From positions 1 to 64,000 of the forward strand of contig DAIDJF010000024.1 in the NCBI GenBank assembly GCA_027451525.1: a stretch of 64,000 nucleotides of DNA, read 5' to 3'. This document shows positions 42,349 through 50,590 of the stretch, one piece after another. Below the pieces are notes generated by a model. That model did no database searches. It was not told the origin of the DNA and worked only from the letters and a program-made list of their open reading frames with translations. This stretch comes from Ktedonobacterales bacterium. Lineage in GTDB: Bacteria > Chloroflexota > Ktedonobacteria > Ktedonobacterales > Ktedonobacteraceae. Made by a program: the position numbers and the translations under genes. The first letter of the stretch is position 1. Each line of letters opens with the position of its first letter.

Positions 42349-43716
42349 ATGTCTGAGCTACGAGCATTGATCGGCTCCATTGTACTGCCAGAGCGTATCA
42401 TGCAAGGTACGCTCTGGCTTGCCGATGGCAAGATTGAACGCATAGAAGAAGGTTTCGCGCCGTTGAGTGAGGGCGTGCTGGATATGCGCGGCAAGTATCT
42501 GTTACCTGGGCTGATCGAAGTGCATGGACATTTGCGCGAACCGGGTCTTGAGCAGAAAGAGGATATTCCGCACGGCACGCGCGCGGCCCTGGCTGGCGGC
42601 TATACCACCATTTTTGATATGCCCAACGTGCGCCCGCCCACCACTACCGTTGAGCGTGTTGAGGAACAAATTGCGCGTTACACGGGTCGTGCCTATACCG
42701 ATTTTGCGATCAACATGGGCACGGCTGTCGAAGACATCAGCGAACTGGCAAAAATTGACCCACAGCGCATCTCTGCGGTCAAAATCTTCACGGCGGGTCA
42801 TGCCACTACGCCCACGACGATTCCGCATCTCGCCGATGTTGCGCGCATCTTCACCATTCTTGGGCAGCGTCACATCATGGCTCTGCTGCACGCCGAAAAT
42901 CAAGAACTGGTCAACTACTTCACACACCTCTATCGCGACGAACTGAAGCGCAACGATGCTGCTGTCTGGGGCGAGGCGCGCAACGAATCGGTTGTATTGA
43001 CTTCGGCTCTGGAGATGATCGCGCTGGCGAAACAGTTTGGCGTCAAGCTCTACCTGTTGCACCTGTCTACTGCCGACGAGTTTGCTGCCGTTGCCTTTGG
43101 CAGAAGTATCGGCGTCGATGTCTACGGCGAGATCGCAACCTACCATCTGGCCTTCACCAGCGACGACTACGCGCATTATGGCAATCTGATCAATGTCGCC
43201 CCCGCGCTACGCACGCCAGCCGAGCAGCGACAGATGTGGCAACTCTTGCGTGCTGGCAAGATTGACGCCGTGATCTCCGAACACACGCCGCATACGCTGG
43301 CTGAGAAGCAGCGCGAAAGCGTGTGGGATGTGGCTTCTGGTATGCCTGGATTGCAAGAGGCTCTGCCCGTTTTTGTCACCAACTGGCTCAAGCAGTTTGG
43401 CGCGGAGACGCTTGAGGAAGGGTTGTTGCGTGCTGCTCAAGTGATGTCGCGCAACATCGCGCATATCTTCGGCTTTACGCAGAAGGGTGGCTTAGAGGTT
43501 GGCAAGGATGCCGATATTGTGGCTATCGATACACAGCAGCAGTGGCATGTTAGCAAGGATGACCTGTTTACCAAGAATCGCTGGTCGGCCTACGAGGGCA
43601 TGGAACTGATCGGTAGACCCGTTGCTACCCTGTTACGTGGCGAGCTGGTTTATCAGCATGGACAGATCGTGGGTGAGCCGCGTGGACACTGGATTGAGAG
43701 ACCAAGGCATGTCTGA
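42349..43716 (+). CDS. pyrC: Dihydroorotase (class I type)
   Basis: PyrC cyclises carbamoyl aspartate to dihydroorotate. The 455-residue amidohydrolase has the metal motif IEVHGHLREPG (His59, His61), AALAGGYTTIFDMPN, HAENQELV and LHLST, so the metal centre is largely conserved. The catalytic Asp normally found in TDHAPH is Glu311 in SEHTPHT. The TPHHL region is ATYHLAF. These differences leave room for an altered or related activity (allantoinase or hydantoinase-like), but the operon argues for dihydroorotase. AGGGGAAG precedes the ATG. It starts 20 bases after the flavoprotein stop and overlaps pyrE by 8 bases. Confidence 0.88.
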   Translation: MSELRALIGSIVLPERIMQGTLWLADGKIERIEEGFAPLSEGVLDMRGKYLLPGLIEVHGHLREPGLEQKEDIPHGTRAALAGGYTTIFDMPNVRPPTTTVERVEEQIARYTGRAYTDFAINMGTAVEDISELAKIDPQRISAVKIFTAGHATTPTTIPHLADVARIFTILGQRHIMALLHAENQELVNYFTHLYRDELKRNDAAVWGEARNESVVLTSALEMIALAKQFGVKLYLLHLSTADEFAAVAFGRSIGVDVYGEIATYHLAFTSDDYAHYGNLINVAPALRTPAEQRQMWQLLRAGKIDAVISEHTPHTLAEKQRESVWDVASGMPGLQEALPVFVTNWLKQFGAETLEEGLLRAAQVMSRNIAHIFGFTQKGGLEVGKDADIVAIDTQQQWHVSKDDLFTKNRWSAYEGMELIGRPVATLLRGELVYQHGQIVGEPRGHWIERPRHV

Positions 43717-44374
43717 AATATCTGCTCTAAATGACCCTGAAATCATGAGCCTGTTTACGGACTGTGGCGCGATTGTCACTGATAGCCACTTCGTCTATAA
43801 CTCAGGTCGCCATAGCTCTGTCTATGTCAACAAAGATGCATTATATGTACATACGGGCACTATCGCACGCCTGTGTACACAAATGGCGCGTCCTTATCAC
43901 GCGGATGAGATCGACGTAGTTGTTGGACCCGTATTGGGCGGGATTGTCTTATCGCAGTGGGTTGCCCATGCCCTGAACCAGCTGCGCACGAGCGGAGAGA
44001 CGCTGGCGGTCTACGCTGAAAAAGCTGATGAGGGGACGCAGAAGAAGTTTGCCTTTCATCGCGGTTATGATCGCTATATTGGCGGTAAAAATATTCTCAT
44101 CGTCGAGGATGTCTTGACGACGGGCGGATCTGTGCGGCGTGTCGTAGAGCTTGTGCGCTCACATGGCGGTAATGTCGTGGGTGTGAGCGCGCTCTGCAAT
44201 CGTGGCGGCGTGCAGGCCCAGGATGTAGGGGGCGTGCCCATTACCAGTGTCATCATGCTCAATCTGGACACCTATGCCGAAGAGGATTGCCCATTCTGCC
44301 AACAGCACGTGCCCATTAACATTGATCTCGGCAAGGGACGCGCTTTTCTGGCGCGGCAGGCACACGCCCAGTAA
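43709..44374 (+). CDS. pyrE: Orotate phosphoribosyltransferase
   Basis: PyrE converts orotate and PRPP into orotidine 5'-phosphate. The 221-residue protein contains the PRPP-binding motif NILIVEDVLTTGGSV, the YVNKDALY strand, VVGPVLGGIVLSQWVA and a C-terminal CPFCQQHVPIN segment with two cysteines. The ATG at 43709 lies within the pyrC stop region (8-base overlap), so translation is coupled. The upstream in-frame extension lies wholly in pyrC and is not homologous. It is the last gene of the operon; pyrF and pyrD are absent from the window. A perfect 22-bp terminator stem follows. Confidence 0.94.
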   Translation: MSEISALNDPEIMSLFTDCGAIVTDSHFVYNSGRHSSVYVNKDALYVHTGTIARLCTQMARPYHADEIDVVVGPVLGGIVLSQWVAHALNQLRTSGETLAVYAEKADEGTQKKFAFHRGYDRYIGGKNILIVEDVLTTGGSVRRVVELVRSHGGNVVGVSALCNRGGVQAQDVGGVPITSVIMLNLDTYAEEDCPFCQQHVPINIDLGKGRAFLARQAHAQ

Positions 44375-44390
44375 TAAATCCAACAAATTG

Positions 44391-44445
44391 AAAGAAACGC
44401 AAAAGCTGCTTGACCTGTCAATCCAAGCAGCTTTTGCGTTTCTTT
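44391..44445. terminator. Bidirectional intrinsic terminator with perfect 22-bp stem
   Basis: The left arm (44391-44412, beginning AAAGAAACGC) and right arm (44424-44445, ending GTTTCTTT) are exact reverse complements, with an 11-base loop. A-rich and T-rich ends serve both directions. It terminates pyrE on the plus strand, and its right end overlaps the stop codon of the minus-strand gene at 44444-44446. Confidence 0.92.
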
Positions 44446-44656
44446 AGAAGACCGTTGGGTGTTTTTGTAGCTCTTTATCGATGCTGCTTAGAACGTTTTG
44501 CAGGCTTTTTATAACATTGCGCGTCTCGACAGGCGTTTCAATGGCATCATACTCTTCAACAGCAATGCCCTCTTTCAGTTGCTGTATCTCTTCAGAGACG
44601 CGCACACGCAGTTCGCGCAGACGGCGGCATCGTTCTTCTTGTGGTTGGTTGCTCAT
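44444..44656 (-). CDS. Small charged coiled-coil protein
   Basis: The 70-residue product (NQPQEERCRRLRELRVRVSE, later RNVIKSLQNVLSSIDKEL) is predicted to be helical, with no signal or membrane segment. It belongs to no family I recognise. The ATG at 44656 is 5 bases after GGGAGAG; an ATG 5 codons upstream is possible. Its stop codon falls in the 22-bp terminator hairpin. It may be co-transcribed with the two membrane-protein genes upstream (99-base gap). Confidence 0.6.
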   Translation of the reverse strand: MSNQPQEERCRRLRELRVRVSEEIQQLKEGIAVEEYDAIETPVETRNVIKSLQNVLSSIDKELQKHPTVF

Positions 44657-44755
44657 TATTCTCTCCCTCACGCTCTGCTCGTACTTGTCACATACCTGTT
44701 TTCTCTACATCATCAACACGTCGCAACATGCGCGAGAGAGACACGAATAAGATGA

Positions 44756-45181
44756 TTACGCGCGTGCGCGCAGCGAATTTTGGAAGTAGATCACGCCAAT
44801 TAGTTCGCCAAACACGAGTGAGAGGACGAATGATGAAAGGAACGAGCCAACTGTCAGTACTGATTGATGGCCGACAAAAGTGCCAATCAGAACAGGCACG
44901 ATGAGCCAGAAAACCAGTCCAATCAGCAAGCCAAGAGCTAGCATGCGCGGGAGCGTTGCGCTGCTGCGCTGCTGTACAATGCCAAAGAGGAGGCCGAAGA
45001 TACAGCCGAGCAGCAAGAGGAGGATGAAGCCGATAAAACTGCCAGAGCTACCATCCAGGGCAAACCACCCCGCTACTCCATGCAGGTCGCGGCCGGGAAG
45101 GCTCGTCGAGACGAATTTCAGACCCGCAATGATTGCCGCTGCCAGAATGCCGGAGAGTAACCCCATACGCCATGTGTTCAT
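44756..45181 (-). CDS. Small integral membrane protein, unknown function
   Basis: The 141-residue protein has four hydrophobic helices (about residues 5-24, 47-68, 80-101 and 108-133). A periplasmic-looking loop with GRDLHGVAGWFALDGSSGSF lies between the first two. It resembles small uncharacterised membrane proteins that follow DoxX genes; I cannot name the family. Start ATG 45181 is preceded by GGAAGGG at 11 bases. It is downstream of, and separated by 26 bases from, the DoxX gene. Confidence 0.65.
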   Translation of the reverse strand: MNTWRMGLLSGILAAAIIAGLKFVSTSLPGRDLHGVAGWFALDGSSGSFIGFILLLLLGCIFGLLFGIVQQRSSATLPRMLALGLLIGLVFWLIVPVLIGTFVGHQSVLTVGSFLSSFVLSLVFGELIGVIYFQNSLRARA

Positions 45182-45207
45182 AACTCTACAATCCCTTCCG
45201 ATGTTGT

Positions 45208-45783
45208 TTACACAAACCAGCTCAAAAATCGCGCGATGCCACTTGTGTTCGCTGCCGCTTGCAGGCGCGGAGCGAGCCACTGATCAACTCCGAGGCGTCG
45301 TCCAGCCGGGATGGTCGCAACGGCGATGCCAAGCAGCACAAGCATACCGTAGGTCCAGTACCACTCGCCAGGAGCATAGGCCAGACCGACGTACAGCTGT
45401 AGTGCCAGAAGTGTTGCCAGCAGTGCGCCAAAGCGCGTGAATACACCAAAGAGCAGGCTGAGTCCAACGAGCAATTCAGCAATCCAGGTTCCTGTTGCTA
45501 GTAGTGTAAAATTGGGCAGGAAAAGGTGATTGAGAATAAAGGAATAGCCGGGGACAATGGTGTATTTGGCCTCTTCTACAATATAATTGTGGAGATTAGG
45601 AAAGTTGGGCGGCAACTTCCAAAAGAGTTGCTGAAACCAGAGATAGCCAATAAAAATTCGTACAAGCGCAAAAACAGTCGCGCTTCTCTCGCTCAGTGTG
45701 ATGGGGGCGACGGTCGCTCCACGTTCCTGGACCTCTGTAGACGCGCTTTTTATAGTGTTGCGGGCCGATGATATGCTACTCAT
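45208..45783 (-). CDS. DoxX/TQO-DoxD family membrane protein
   Basis: The 191-residue protein has a 30-residue N-terminal cytoplasmic tail and four transmembrane helices with the family pattern FALVRIFIGYLWFQQLFWKLP, ATGTWIAELLVGLSLLFGVF, TRFGALLATLLALQLYVGLA and TYGMLVLLGIAVATI. DoxX/DoxD proteins are linked to thiosulfate oxidation or redox stress in some bacteria. GGGGAG precedes the ATG. The molybdoenzyme and thioredoxin reductase fusion nearby make a redox role plausible (inference). It reads divergently from the glycosyltransferase gene. Confidence 0.85.
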   Translation of the reverse strand: MSSISSARNTIKSASTEVQERGATVAPITLSERSATVFALVRIFIGYLWFQQLFWKLPPNFPNLHNYIVEEAKYTIVPGYSFILNHLFLPNFTLLATGTWIAELLVGLSLLFGVFTRFGALLATLLALQLYVGLAYAPGEWYWTYGMLVLLGIAVATIPAGRRLGVDQWLAPRLQAAANTSGIARFLSWFV

Positions 45784-46011
45784 AATGAAACTCCCCTATA
45801 GGTGGATGAAATGTTGGATAAGAAGATGTACCTTCCATTCACACGTAAAAAAGGCTATCTATTTGCAAGAAATTGACAGCGCGAAAAAAAGATCAAAGTC
45901 CTTTCGTGTAACAAATAGTCGGTCGTAACGCACTGCCACAACGGTTCAACGTTGTTGGCTAGTATCCTTTCTTTTAGAACACGTTACTATGAAGTATAGA
46001 AAGAACATCGC

Positions 46012-47499
46012 ATGTCATTTGTAAATGTTGCGCGCATACGCACTGAGCCATCCCAACATGTGCTGGTGCTGGCTATCCTGCTCGGTCTCTCTATAGCCCT
46101 CAACGTGTTGCTGATTGTGCTGGTGCCAGCGGCGTTGTCCTCGACCACGCCGTTTCTGCTCGCCTGGCTTGCGGCCTTTCTCCCTTATCTGCTGGGCTGT
46201 CTGTTTGTGTTATCGACGCCACAACCGCGCGGACACTGGCTAAAACTGGAATTGGGCATCATTATCGGTGGCGCGTTCATTCTACGCGCTATGCTGCTCC
46301 CTGTGTTTCCGTTTCTTTCACACGATGAACTGCGTTACCTCTGGGATGCACGAGTAACACTGCATGGCTATAGTCCCTATACGACTATTCCAAAGAGTAG
46401 CGTGTTAATCCCTCTACGCGATACGCTCCTCTATCCTAATATGGGCTATCAGGATGTACCAACGCTCTACCCGCCTGGGGCGCAGGCTATTTATATCATT
46501 AGCTATCTATTAGCTGGCCCCAATCCTTTTTTCCTCAAGGGGATCTTCTTGCTGTTTGACATGGCATCGTGTTGTGCTTTGGCCTATCTGCTTTGGCAAA
46601 GAGGACTGGACCCGCGCCGTTGCATTATATACGCCTGGTGCCCATTAATCACGGTAGAGTTTGCTATTCAGGGCCATGTCGATGTCTTGACGATTATATT
46701 TTCTATCCTTGCCTTACTGTGTGCCTCAGCGACATGGCGTGGAGCGCGTGTCGTGACTGGTTTTCTTATTGCGATGGCGACCTTAACGAAACTCTATCCG
46801 CTTCTCCTGCTCGTTGTGGTCATTCGACGGCGTGATTACGCTTTACTGGCGACGTGTGGTCTGACTATTCTCGCGTTCTATGCGCCCTACCTTGTGCTTG
46901 GACATGGGAACGCCTTTGGCTTTTTCTCGACCTACGTGGATCAACACCCCACAAACCAGGGCATTGTGCCGCTAGTGAATTTGTGGTTGGGTCATGTGTT
47001 TAATGTTCCGCAATCACTGGTGTTTAAGCGAGAGTTTAATCTGGACGCGCTGATTGCCTTGCTCGTTACTTTCGTGGTGTGGATTTTGCGTTGGCGGCAA
47101 CGCATCAGCATGGAGGCGGGTTATCTGATAGTAACGGTGATGATCTTCTCGATCTCTTCGCATGTCTTCTCCTGGTATACCACTGCTCTGCTTCCCTGGG
47201 TTGCCATACTAGTGAGTACCCCCTGGCAGAGAGGAATGGGTATTCAGGCGAAAGGTTTGGCCGTCGTGCTGGCCTGGTACTTTGTCTGTGTCTCACTGAT
47301 CTCATATCTGTTTGCCCATAGTGGTGATTGGCGCATCTATTACACTATAGCGTATTACATACCGCTATTCGGCCTCTGCATAGCGATCCTCGTGTGGTTC
47401 AGACGATGGAGGAAGAACAGAACTGATCGGTTGAATGTAGAAAATTTGATAGAGTCTGAAAAATCCGTGCCACTTCTCGAAAAAGAGGGCAGTATCTAA
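46012..47499 (+). CDS. GT-C type polyprenyl-phosphate glycosyl(mannosyl)transferase
   Basis: The 495-residue protein has about 11 to 12 transmembrane helices. The first extracytoplasmic loop contains FLSHDELRYLWDARV, the acidic Asp-Glu motif of GT-C transferases that use polyprenyl-phosphate sugars, followed by YPPGAQAIYIISY. GHVDVLTIIFSILALL and TLTKLYPLLLL further match the GT87/PIG-M-like group that mannosylates lipids or glycans outside the membrane. The exact donor and acceptor are unknown. It is not clearly linked to the next gene, 89 bases away. Confidence 0.82.
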   Translation: MSFVNVARIRTEPSQHVLVLAILLGLSIALNVLLIVLVPAALSSTTPFLLAWLAAFLPYLLGCLFVLSTPQPRGHWLKLELGIIIGGAFILRAMLLPVFPFLSHDELRYLWDARVTLHGYSPYTTIPKSSVLIPLRDTLLYPNMGYQDVPTLYPPGAQAIYIISYLLAGPNPFFLKGIFLLFDMASCCALAYLLWQRGLDPRRCIIYAWCPLITVEFAIQGHVDVLTIIFSILALLCASATWRGARVVTGFLIAMATLTKLYPLLLLVVVIRRRDYALLATCGLTILAFYAPYLVLGHGNAFGFFSTYVDQHPTNQGIVPLVNLWLGHVFNVPQSLVFKREFNLDALIALLVTFVVWILRWRQRISMEAGYLIVTVMIFSISSHVFSWYTTALLPWVAILVSTPWQRGMGIQAKGLAVVLAWYFVCVSLISYLFAHSGDWRIYYTIAYYIPLFGLCIAILVWFRRWRKNRTDRLNVENLIESEKSVPLLEKEGSI

Positions 47500-47588
47500 C
47501 GTGATATGAAAAAGTGTGACCTATTAAGCGTACACTTACAGAAGACGATTTGATCTTGTTTCAGGTTCTAAAGATACGAGGCGCAATT

Positions 47589-49220
47589 ATGCAAACGACG
47601 AGTGTTGAACTCGCTCAGAATGACGCAGCGGCAATGCCTGCTCCCTATTCACGTTTACGAAGCATCTTGATTTCGGCGTTATTGGCTCCCGGAGCGGGTT
47701 TAGTGGCAAGCTTGAGCGCGGTTGCCACGATGGGCGTGCTTCGCCTGGCTCTTGGTATTCCAACCCCCGTTGAGCTATTCGGGGATTTTGTGTTGAAACA
47801 TATTGATGTGGGAACGTTTATCCGCCTGTTAGAGCGGTTTGCCCCACATTCCAAAACTGGGCCGCTGAGCCTGGCTCTGTTGGGTATGATCGGCGTTGGC
47901 ATCGTCCTGGGCTGGTTGTATGCCGCTATCGTGCTGGTAAAATTGCCAACAGCGGGTTATCGTCCAGCACGCCGCGAGTGGCTTACGGCGGCGGCATTTA
48001 CGTTGGGCATGTCTGGTCTCGGTATTATACTTTTCTGGGACGAATTGCGCCAAAATCTTTTCGGTCTGACTGTGGGTTGGGCGACATTTGTAAGCGCGCT
48101 TGGCCTGTTTGCTGATTTTGCGATCTATGGCTTTGTATTATGTCTGGCCTATCGAGCCTTGCTGCCAAAAGTGGTGCGTACTGGGACGAATGTCGCCGTT
48201 GCGCGTAGACGCCAGTGGCTTGCGCGGGCAGGTGTTGCCGCACTCACGCTGGGCACGGGTGCTGGTACACTGGGTTTAGTGCAGGAATATTTGAACGAGT
48301 ATGCCAGCTATGATGGTTTCTCACCTGCGCCCCCGAATGGTTTTACACCTCCTATCACGCCCAATAATGACCACTACGTTGTTACACAGAATACCATTGA
48401 TCCGACGGTCAACATTGACCTCTGGCGATTGGAGATTGGTGGACTGATTGGTACGAGCGGTTCCTATACCTATGACGAATTGCAGCAGTTACCCTCTACA
48501 TCGCGTGCAATCACGTTGGAATGTATCGCAAACGAGGTTGGCGGTCGCCTGATGAGCACCTCAATCTGGCAAGGTGTCACGCTGCGCACCCTTTTGGAGA
48601 AGCATGGCGGAGCGCAGAGCACTGCCAGTCACATCGCATTCTATAGCGTGGATGGTTACAATATAAGCCTGCCGTTACAGGAAGTATTGGCGGAGGAGCC
48701 GTTGTTGGCGTGGCACATGAATGGTCAACCGCTTCCCTATAAGCATGGTTTTCCTTTGCGGGTGCTGATTCCTGGACGCTATGGCGAAGAGAATCCCAAA
48801 TGGGTGACGCGCATCGCGCTCACCGACCATTTCATCGGTGGCCTCTACTCCGACCAGGGATGGTATCATGGCTATCTGCATACAACCAGTCGGATTGATC
48901 GTCCTGCTCCTTACAGTCAGGTCGCGCTTGGGAACGCAACGGAGATTGGCGGTATCGCATTCGCGGGTAATCGTGGGATCCAGCAGGTCGAGGTGAGTGT
49001 AGATGGTGGACTGACATGGCAAACGGCGACCATGCAACCTGCCCTCTCACAGGACTCGTGGGTTTTATGGTCATGGCAATGGAAACCGACATTGGCGGGA
49101 GCATATACGATTATGGCGCGCGCGACTGATGGCACGGGGGCGGTGCAGACCAGCCAGAAACAGGGAACGGTTCCTAACGGAGCCACTGGCTATCCCGTTA
49201 TTCATGTCACAGTGAGTTAA
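47589..49220 (+). CDS. Membrane-anchored sulfite oxidase-family molybdopterin oxidoreductase
   Basis: The 543-residue protein has an N-terminal membrane domain of four to five helices (about residues 20-200), then a sulfite oxidase-type molybdopterin domain. The molybdenum-ligand Cys312 lies in TLECIANEVGG. It has SIWQGVTLRTLLEKHG, AWHMNGQPLPYKHGFPLR and VLIPGRYGEENPKWVTRI. A Mo-co dimerisation-type Ig domain (about 440-543; GIQQVEVSVDGGLTW) ends it. The fusion of the catalytic and membrane parts replaces the separate YedZ-type partner. Electron donor and substrate are unknown. ATG 47589 has CGAGG-like purines upstream. Confidence 0.87.
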   Translation: MQTTSVELAQNDAAAMPAPYSRLRSILISALLAPGAGLVASLSAVATMGVLRLALGIPTPVELFGDFVLKHIDVGTFIRLLERFAPHSKTGPLSLALLGMIGVGIVLGWLYAAIVLVKLPTAGYRPARREWLTAAAFTLGMSGLGIILFWDELRQNLFGLTVGWATFVSALGLFADFAIYGFVLCLAYRALLPKVVRTGTNVAVARRRQWLARAGVAALTLGTGAGTLGLVQEYLNEYASYDGFSPAPPNGFTPPITPNNDHYVVTQNTIDPTVNIDLWRLEIGGLIGTSGSYTYDELQQLPSTSRAITLECIANEVGGRLMSTSIWQGVTLRTLLEKHGGAQSTASHIAFYSVDGYNISLPLQEVLAEEPLLAWHMNGQPLPYKHGFPLRVLIPGRYGEENPKWVTRIALTDHFIGGLYSDQGWYHGYLHTTSRIDRPAPYSQVALGNATEIGGIAFAGNRGIQQVEVSVDGGLTWQTATMQPALSQDSWVLWSWQWKPTLAGAYTIMARATDGTGAVQTSQKQGTVPNGATGYPVIHVTVS

Positions 49221-49295
49221 CTGTGCGAAAATGTGCATATACTATTGATGGTCGCAGGTAGCGATAAGGCGTATCAGTTGAAAGGAGAATGGCTG

Positions 49296-50516
49296 GTGGC
49301 ATACACGGATATTAAACTCTATGGCACAGACTGGTGTAGTGATTGTAAGCGCAGCAAGAAGTTTCTTGGCGAGCAGCGTATTCATTACACCTATATCAAT
49401 ATCGAAGAGGACGAGGAAGGGCAGGCATTTGTTCAGAAAGCGCAGAATGGTGGTATGACCATTCCTACGATTGTGTTTGATGACGGTTCTCTCCTTATAG
49501 AGCCATCAAATGCAGAACTGGCTGCGAAGCTGGGTTTGAACACAAAGGCGCAATATGATTTCTACGATCTGATTATTGTTGGTGGTGGGCCAACCGCGCT
49601 GACAACAGCAATTTATGCTGCGCGTGATGGTTTTGATGTGTTGGTTATTGAGCGCAGTGGACTTGGCGGGCAGGCGGGTATCACCGAGCGGCTTGATAAC
49701 TACCCCGGTTTCCCTGAAGGTGTTACAGGTGCGGAATTTGCCGAGCGCGTGATTGAGCAGGCCAAACGCTTTGGTGTAGAACTGCTTTCAGCTCAGAACG
49801 TGGTACACGTGGGGAATGATGGTGACGCGCATTTTGTACAAACGGAGTCAGGCACGATGTATCGCGCGAATGCCGTCTTGCTGGCGACTGGCTCGACATA
49901 TAAGCGGCTCGGCGTGCCGGGCGAGGATGACTATATTGGGGCTGGCGTTCATTTCTGCGCGACTTGTGATGGCCCCTTTTATAAAGGGCGTGAGGTCGCG
50001 GTGATTGGCTCTGGCAATAGTGCTGTCGAGGAAGCGGCTTTCCTGACCCGCTTCTGCCCTAAGGTCACTATTCTTGCACGCGGTTCCCAACTCTCGGCGA
50101 ACAAAATTGCTGTCGATAAGGCTATGAACTCGCCAGAGATTGAGGTGCGTTTTAACACAGAGGTGGTCGAGTTTAAGGGCGCGAATAACCATCTAACCAC
50201 CATCGTTGTTAAGAACAGTAAAACGGGCGAGACTGAGGAGATGCATCCGGCAGGTGTGTTTGTCTTTATTGGTCTCTCGCCCAATAGCACGCCTTTCCAG
50301 GATGCGGTAAGAATTGATAAAAGCGGCTTTATCATGACAGGTATGGATTTCCAGACCAGTACCGAGGGCATTTTTGCCGCTGGCGATGTGCGTGCGGGCA
50401 GCACTAAACAGCTTGTAAGCGCGGCTGGTGAGGGAGCCGCCGCCGCTCTGGCAATTCGTGAGCATCTCCGTGGGCATAGTGCGCGTGTGATGGAAGCTCA
50501 ACTCATGATGCAGTAA
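49296..50516 (+). CDS. Glutaredoxin-thioredoxin reductase fusion
   Basis: A 406-residue fusion. Residues 1-80 form a glutaredoxin-type domain with the active site WCSDC (Cys14, Cys17) and GGMTIPTIVFDDG. Residues 90-406 form a thioredoxin reductase: FAD motif IVGGGPTALTTAIYAARDG, redox pair CATCDG (Cys221, Cys224), NADPH motif VIGSGNSAVEEAAFLT and GIFAAGDVR. The fused reductase can pass electrons from NADPH to its own glutaredoxin-like domain. GTG 49296 is chosen because AGGAG lies 9 bases upstream and the glutaredoxin strand begins at once; an upstream in-frame ATG (49233) adds unrelated sequence. A terminator follows. Confidence 0.92.
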   Translation: MAYTDIKLYGTDWCSDCKRSKKFLGEQRIHYTYINIEEDEEGQAFVQKAQNGGMTIPTIVFDDGSLLIEPSNAELAAKLGLNTKAQYDFYDLIIVGGGPTALTTAIYAARDGFDVLVIERSGLGGQAGITERLDNYPGFPEGVTGAEFAERVIEQAKRFGVELLSAQNVVHVGNDGDAHFVQTESGTMYRANAVLLATGSTYKRLGVPGEDDYIGAGVHFCATCDGPFYKGREVAVIGSGNSAVEEAAFLTRFCPKVTILARGSQLSANKIAVDKAMNSPEIEVRFNTEVVEFKGANNHLTTIVVKNSKTGETEEMHPAGVFVFIGLSPNSTPFQDAVRIDKSGFIMTGMDFQTSTEGIFAAGDVRAGSTKQLVSAAGEGAAAALAIREHLRGHSARVMEAQLMMQ

Positions 50517-50532
50517 AACGAACGCGCTTCAC

Positions 50533-50579
50533 AAGAACACGCCCTCCCTGATTGTATCAGGGAGGGCGTGTTCTTTTAT
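50533..50579. terminator. Bidirectional terminator, perfect 19-bp stem
   Basis: AAGAACACGCCCTCCCTGA (50533-50551) pairs perfectly with its complement at 50557-50575 over a 5-base loop (TTGTA), with AAGAA/TTCTT ends. It serves the thioredoxin reductase fusion and, in the other orientation, the convergent lipoprotein gene. Confidence 0.92.
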
Positions 50580-50590
50580 AGTGTCAAGCT

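Noticed and set aside
42502-43176. Antisense frame of 224 codons opposite pyrC.
   Set aside because: Shadow of pyrC; no ribosome-binding site and no recognisable domain.
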